From Aquificaceae bacterium (GTDB lineage: Bacteria > Aquificota > Aquificia > Aquificales > Aquificaceae): DNA of 64,000 bases. The notes under the pieces were generated by a model. That model was given only the letters and a program-made list of their open reading frames with translations. It searched no databases and was not told the origin of the DNA. This document shows, one piece after another, positions 60,702 to 64,000 of this stretch (its first letter is position 1; every line of letters starts with the position of its first letter). The position numbers and the translations under genes are program-made. The stretch spans positions 310,001 to 374,000 of the forward strand of contig JALWVU010000055.1 of the NCBI GenBank assembly GCA_027079305.1. Reading direction: 5' to 3'.

Positions 60702-61944
60702 ATTTCTTCTTTTTTTTCCTTCTACCTACGGAGGCTATCTGATTGGCTATCTTCTTTGCGTTCTTTATTGCTGTCTTCACCTTAGGCTTGGTCGTTTTGA
60801 GCATCTTTGCTACCTTGTCGATTATCTCCTCGTCCTCCATAGATTCCTCTAATAGCTCTACAAGTGAAAGGATAAGTCCGAGCTCGTTATACCTGCTCTC
60901 ATAGGCTTCTATCACATCCTCGTCCAGATCGAGCTCCTTGGCTATCTCCTGCGGATGCTCGCCCATAAGCTCGTCCGTCAAAGAGAATAGACCCGTTATG
61001 TAGGCCTTCTCCTCAAGTCCCGGGGCGTATATCTTGGCCAGTTCCTCCGCAAGGCTCGCCCTGAGGAGAGATCTCTTTATTAGCTCCTCCTCTTCGTGTC
61101 CCGCAAAAAGCTCCGTTATGGCCAGGGCCAAGGTGAAGTTGGCCACGTTGTTGAGGCTTAGCAGCGATATAGCATCCTCGACGGAGTTTATATCTTGGGC
61201 CCTCTCCCTGTATAGGGATTTAACGAACCTGAGCAGTCTGTAGGTAGCTCCCACATCCTGTTCTATAACTTCCGCTACCTTCTTGAGATCCCTCCTCTTT
61301 AGGGCCTCGTATAGCTTTATCACGGTGTCCTTCATGAAGTAAAGGCTCCTTATATCCCTTATGGGTATGGGTTTTGCAAGGTAGTAGCCCTGGAAGTAGT
61401 CCACACCAGCACTTTTGGCTCTGTCGTAGTCCGCTTCGCTCTCTATGTTTTTAGCTATGACTCCCTTCTTGAGTTCTTTGAGTATTCCCATTACCTCGGT
61501 AAGTTCCTCGTCCGTGTAGACCATCTCCTTCCAGTTGATCTTCACCATGTGGCACTTGTTGAGGAGAGGTAAGTAGTTCACCTTCTCAAAACCAAAGTCG
61601 TCTATGCAGAAGGTAAAGCCCCTGTCTACCAGCTCGTTTACAGCCTTCAGAAGCTCGTTGGTTATGCTTCTGTTCTCCACAAGCTCTATTCCCACCAGCT
61701 CGGGAGGAAGTAGCTCGAACATGGTAGCTTCCAGGAATAAGGAAGGAACGTTTATGAAAACGAGCTTTCCGTTCCCGATCTTCTCGGGTCCAACATCCGT
61801 GACTATGTTTATGGTTATCGAAGTCGCCTTGAGAGGGTCAAGGTCCTTGGGAAACTTCTTGGTCTTTATGTCCTTTAGGGTAACCTCGTAAAAGGCTATA
61901 TTCCCTTCCCTGTCGAAGATGGGTTGCTTAAACAGCACATACAT
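60691..61944 (-). CDS. EAL-HDOD (YuxH-type) signalling protein, EAL probably inactive
   Basis: 417 residues. Opening FKQPIFDREGNIAFYEVTLK is the YuxH form of EAL with the EAL triad lost; CIDDFGFEKVNYLPLL and GVDYFQGYYLAKP keep the fold. HDOD domain follows (about 200-400: LRFVKSLY, LLSLNNVANFTLALAITELF). C-terminal basic tail. Probably binds c-di-GMP poorly or not at all and acts through protein contacts. Confidence 0.8.
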   Translation of the reverse strand: MYVLFKQPIFDREGNIAFYEVTLKDIKTKKFPKDLDPLKATSITINIVTDVGPEKIGNGKLVFINVPSLFLEATMFELLPPELVGIELVENRSITNELLKAVNELVDRGFTFCIDDFGFEKVNYLPLLNKCHMVKINWKEMVYTDEELTEVMGILKELKKGVIAKNIESEADYDRAKSAGVDYFQGYYLAKPIPIRDIRSLYFMKDTVIKLYEALKRRDLKKVAEVIEQDVGATYRLLRFVKSLYRERAQDINSVEDAISLLSLNNVANFTLALAITELFAGHEEEELIKRSLLRASLAEELAKIYAPGLEEKAYITGLFSLTDELMGEHPQEIAKELDLDEDVIEAYESRYNELGLILSLVELLEESMEDEEIIDKVAKMLKTTKPKVKTAIKNAKKIANQIASVGRRKKKKKSTQ

Positions 61945-61970
61945 GAATCTACACTCCCTTCACTAAGATT

Positions 61971-63194
61971 TTATATAACGTAGCCTCTCATAGCCTCTTT
62001 AATCTCGCCCACAAGGTAAAGGGAGCCTACCGCACACACGTCCTTCTCAAGAAGCCAGGCATCCCCGGGGGTGTCTATGACCTCCACCTCCCTGAATTTC
62101 AGCTCCCTCGCATAGTTATATAAATTTCCCACAGGCTCGCCTCTGTAGTGGCTGACCTGTGTAAGTATTATTCTATCAGAAAACCTCCTTATGAGTTCCA
62201 TCGATAGCCTCCACTCCTTCTCCAGAAGGCCTGTAAACAGGATCCACACGTCTCCGAAAAGCCTGAAAACCTCCTTAACCACTTTGGCTATGGCGTAGGG
62301 ATTGTGAGAGCCGTCCACCATGAGGAGCGGATCTTTTCTGAGGATCTCCATCCTCCCCTCCCATCTCGTCTCAAGCAGGGCCCTTCTTGCCTTTACCGGG
62401 TCAATCTCGCTGAAGATCCTTGCAAGGGTCAGGGCAAAGGAGGCGTTGTCCGCCTGCCACTTTCCCAGAAGCCCGAGGGGAGCTTCTTCCACCCTTAAAT
62501 CCAGAAAGCTGTAGTCCCTCAGGAGTGTTTTCCCTTCACAGGACGCACCCGAGTAGGAGTAGTCCAATCCCGCAACCACCAGATCCTCGATACCCATCTC
62601 CAGGGCTTTCGTGTATAGGGGATACCTGGCACTTCCGAGAACTAAAGGAGCTCCTTCTCTGTGCAAGTAGAGTTTGTCCTGAGCTATCTCCTCCACATTC
62701 TTCCCGAGCCACCTGGTATGATCCCTTTCCGCGTTCGTTATGCCCACCACCTCCGCCTCACAGACCTTCGTTGCATCCCACCTTCCTCCCATCCCCACCT
62801 CCATAACCGCCACATCCACTCCTTGATCCCTGAAGTAAAGGAGAGCTATGAGTGTAGCCGCTTCAAAGTAGGTCAGATCGAACCTCTCAAAAACCTTTCT
62901 CAGATCCCTTACGTAAGCGGAGAGAACCTCCTCCGGTATCTTCTTTCCGTTTATCCTCCACCTCTCGGTCTCCTCTACAAGATGGGGCGAGACGAACCAG
63001 CCCGTTCTGTGCCCGTGCTCCCTGAGAATCCTTTCCAGAAAGGCACAGGAGGACCCCTTTCCATTAGTTCCACCCACAAGGATCGCGGGGAACTCCCTCT
63101 GGGGATTACCCACGTATCTGACCGCCTTTCTTATCCTCTCAAGGGTAGGCTCTATCTTGTAGTCCCTTCCTTTGTAGAGATCCCAGAGTTTCAT
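61971..63194 (-). CDS. folC: Bifunctional folylpolyglutamate synthase / dihydrofolate synthase
   Basis: 407 residues. Mur-ligase fold: P-loop VGGTNGKGSSCAFLERIL, YFEAATLIALLYFRDQGVDVAVMEVGMGGRWDATKV (split), DHTRWLGKNVEEIAQDK with carbamylated-Lys region, and DGSHNPYAI. Adds glutamate to folates; whether both activities are present cannot be told. Confidence 0.9.
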   Translation of the reverse strand: MKLWDLYKGRDYKIEPTLERIRKAVRYVGNPQREFPAILVGGTNGKGSSCAFLERILREHGHRTGWFVSPHLVEETERWRINGKKIPEEVLSAYVRDLRKVFERFDLTYFEAATLIALLYFRDQGVDVAVMEVGMGGRWDATKVCEAEVVGITNAERDHTRWLGKNVEEIAQDKLYLHREGAPLVLGSARYPLYTKALEMGIEDLVVAGLDYSYSGASCEGKTLLRDYSFLDLRVEEAPLGLLGKWQADNASFALTLARIFSEIDPVKARRALLETRWEGRMEILRKDPLLMVDGSHNPYAIAKVVKEVFRLFGDVWILFTGLLEKEWRLSMELIRRFSDRIILTQVSHYRGEPVGNLYNYARELKFREVEVIDTPGDAWLLEKDVCAVGSLYLVGEIKEAMRGYVI

Positions 63195-63266
63195 GGGAGA
63201 GAAATTAGGACCGCCTTCACCTTTTTCAAGTTAAAATGAGAGAAACTCATAAGGAGGGCTGAAGCG

Positions 63267-64000
63267 GTGAGAAAGTATGTTCTTTCAGAAGGAGAGATTC
63301 CTAAGAAATGGCTAAACATAGCACCCCTTCTCCCGGAGCCTCTGGAACCTCCGTTGGATCCGGAAACCAAGGAGCCGGTATCACCGGAAAAGCTAACTGT
63401 GATCTTTCCAGAGCCGTTGATAGAACAGGAGGTTTCGGATAAGGAGTGGATAGACATACCGGAAGAGGTCCTGAATATTTACTCCCTCTGGAGACCTACC
63501 CCCCTCCACAGGGCAAAGAATCTGGAGGAGTATCTGGGAACCCCTGCTAAGATCTTTTATAAGAACGAGAGCGTATCCCCTCCGGGATCCCACAAGCCCA
63601 ACACCGCGGTCGCCCAGGCTTACTACAACAAGATCTCGGGAGTCAAGAGACTGACGACCGAAACGGGGGCGGGCCAGTGGGGAAGTGCCCTCTCCTTTGC
63701 TACCCAGTTCTTCGATATAGAATGCAGGGTATACATGGTGAGAGTCAGCTACAACCAGAAGCCCTATAGAAGGATACTGATGGAGACCTGGAAAGGGGAG
63801 GTGATACCCTCACCAAGTCCCTTCACGAACGCGGGTAGGCGGTTCTACGAGAAGGACCCCGAACATCCCGGAAGCTTAGGCATAGCGATAAGCGAAGCTA
63901 TAGAGGAAGCGGCCACAAGGGACGACACAAAGTATTCGCTGGGAAGTGTTCTGAACCACGTCCTGCTACATCAGACGGTTATAGGTCTTGAAGCTAAAAA
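63267..64000 (+). CDS. Tryptophan synthase beta chain, TrpB2 type (3' part outside window)
   Basis: GTG 63267 with AAGGAGGG nine bases before. Opening [20 protein letters not shown] and [23 protein letters not shown] lysine motif [14 protein letters not shown] with [31 protein letters not shown] and the long N-terminus fit TrpB2, the branch that works without TrpA-style partner or as serine/indole enzyme. Cut by the window end after 245 codons. Confidence 0.88.
   Translation, partial: MRKYVLSEGEIPKKWLNIAPLLPEPLEPPLDPETKEPVSPEKLTVIFPEPLIEQEVSDKEWIDIPEEVLNIYSLWRPTPLHRAKNLEEYLGTPAKIFYKNESVSPPGSHKPNTAVAQAYYNKISGVKRLTTETGAGQWGSALSFATQFFDIECRVYMVRVSYNQKPYRRILMETWKGEVIPSPSPFTNAGRRFYEKDPEHPGSLGIAISEAIEEAATRDDTKYSLGSVLNHVLLHQTVIGLEAK

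Noticed and set aside
63191-63457. Minus-strand frame over the TrpB2 start
   Set aside because: Low-complexity Ser/Gly sequence, antisense to a clear gene.

Overview
The window looks like chromosome of a thermophilic, autotrophic diderm of the Aquificaceae (Aquifex/Hydrogenobacter/Hydrogenivirga group). The evidence is the proteins themselves: a 2-oxoglutarate carboxylase pair (CfiA/CfiB) with its partner Icd of the reductive TCA cycle, a partial LpxK that closely resembles the Aquifex protein as I remember it, heavy use of AGG/AGA and ATA codons, charged proteins, and very tight gene packing with many ATGA or TGATG overlaps. LPS genes (lpxK, kdsC, lptC, lptA) and TonB receptors show an outer membrane. 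The genus is an inference.

Layout. 1-10999: lpxK (cut by the window edge), pyrE, a DMT permease, a GspC-like protein, a fumarate reductase/succinate dehydrogenase flavoprotein, mtaB, truD, a 34-residue membrane protein, initiator tRNA, then efp-accB-glucosaminidase-polysaccharide deacetylase-panE. 10976-15875: bactofilin with an M23 peptidase, lepA, coaX, dnaJ. 15885-18316: AT-rich accessory island with a lipoprotein, a frameshifted envelope protein, a remnant of one insertion sequence and an intact related one. 18344-30125: one very tight minus-strand run, icd-Uma2-osmC-Uma2-Uma2-DUF262/DUF1524-Uma2-cfiB-cfiA-tsaE-DUF996, in which nuclease-like genes sit between carbon-fixation genes; an IclR regulator is divergent from icd and a second IclR gene follows. 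30170-34023: purA, small proteins, a QueC-like ATPase, an SDR and a lipoprotein.

34040-43348 is a metal-uptake locus: three TonB-dependent receptors, a NapH/NosR/CcoG-like membrane polyferredoxin, and divergent exbB-exbD-tonB. One receptor carries a Cys-x3-Met site like that of copper receptor OprC/NosA. Upstream regions of two receptors share an AT-rich TTTAACGT motif. 43333-45219 is an AT-rich beta-propeller protein with a C-terminal sorting-like tail.

45382-56382: murE, a small unknown protein and a histidine phosphatase on plus, facing a long minus-strand operon of envelope and housekeeping genes (thioredoxin-like, kdsC, lptC, lptA, HU, GGR-type reductase, yajC, aldehyde dehydrogenase, unknown, ispD, hydrolase, prmA, M23 peptidase). 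56383-57481: an unexplained hairpin-rich stretch, then a CRISPR array of 11 repeats with one spacer present three times in tandem and a decayed twelfth repeat at the trailer end; no cas genes lie in the window. 57509-60701: the rpsF-ssb-X-rpsR-rplI operon behind a leader that folds over its own ribosome-binding site, followed by ccsB. 60691-64000: an EAL/HDOD protein, folC and the start of a TrpB2-type tryptophan synthase beta chain.
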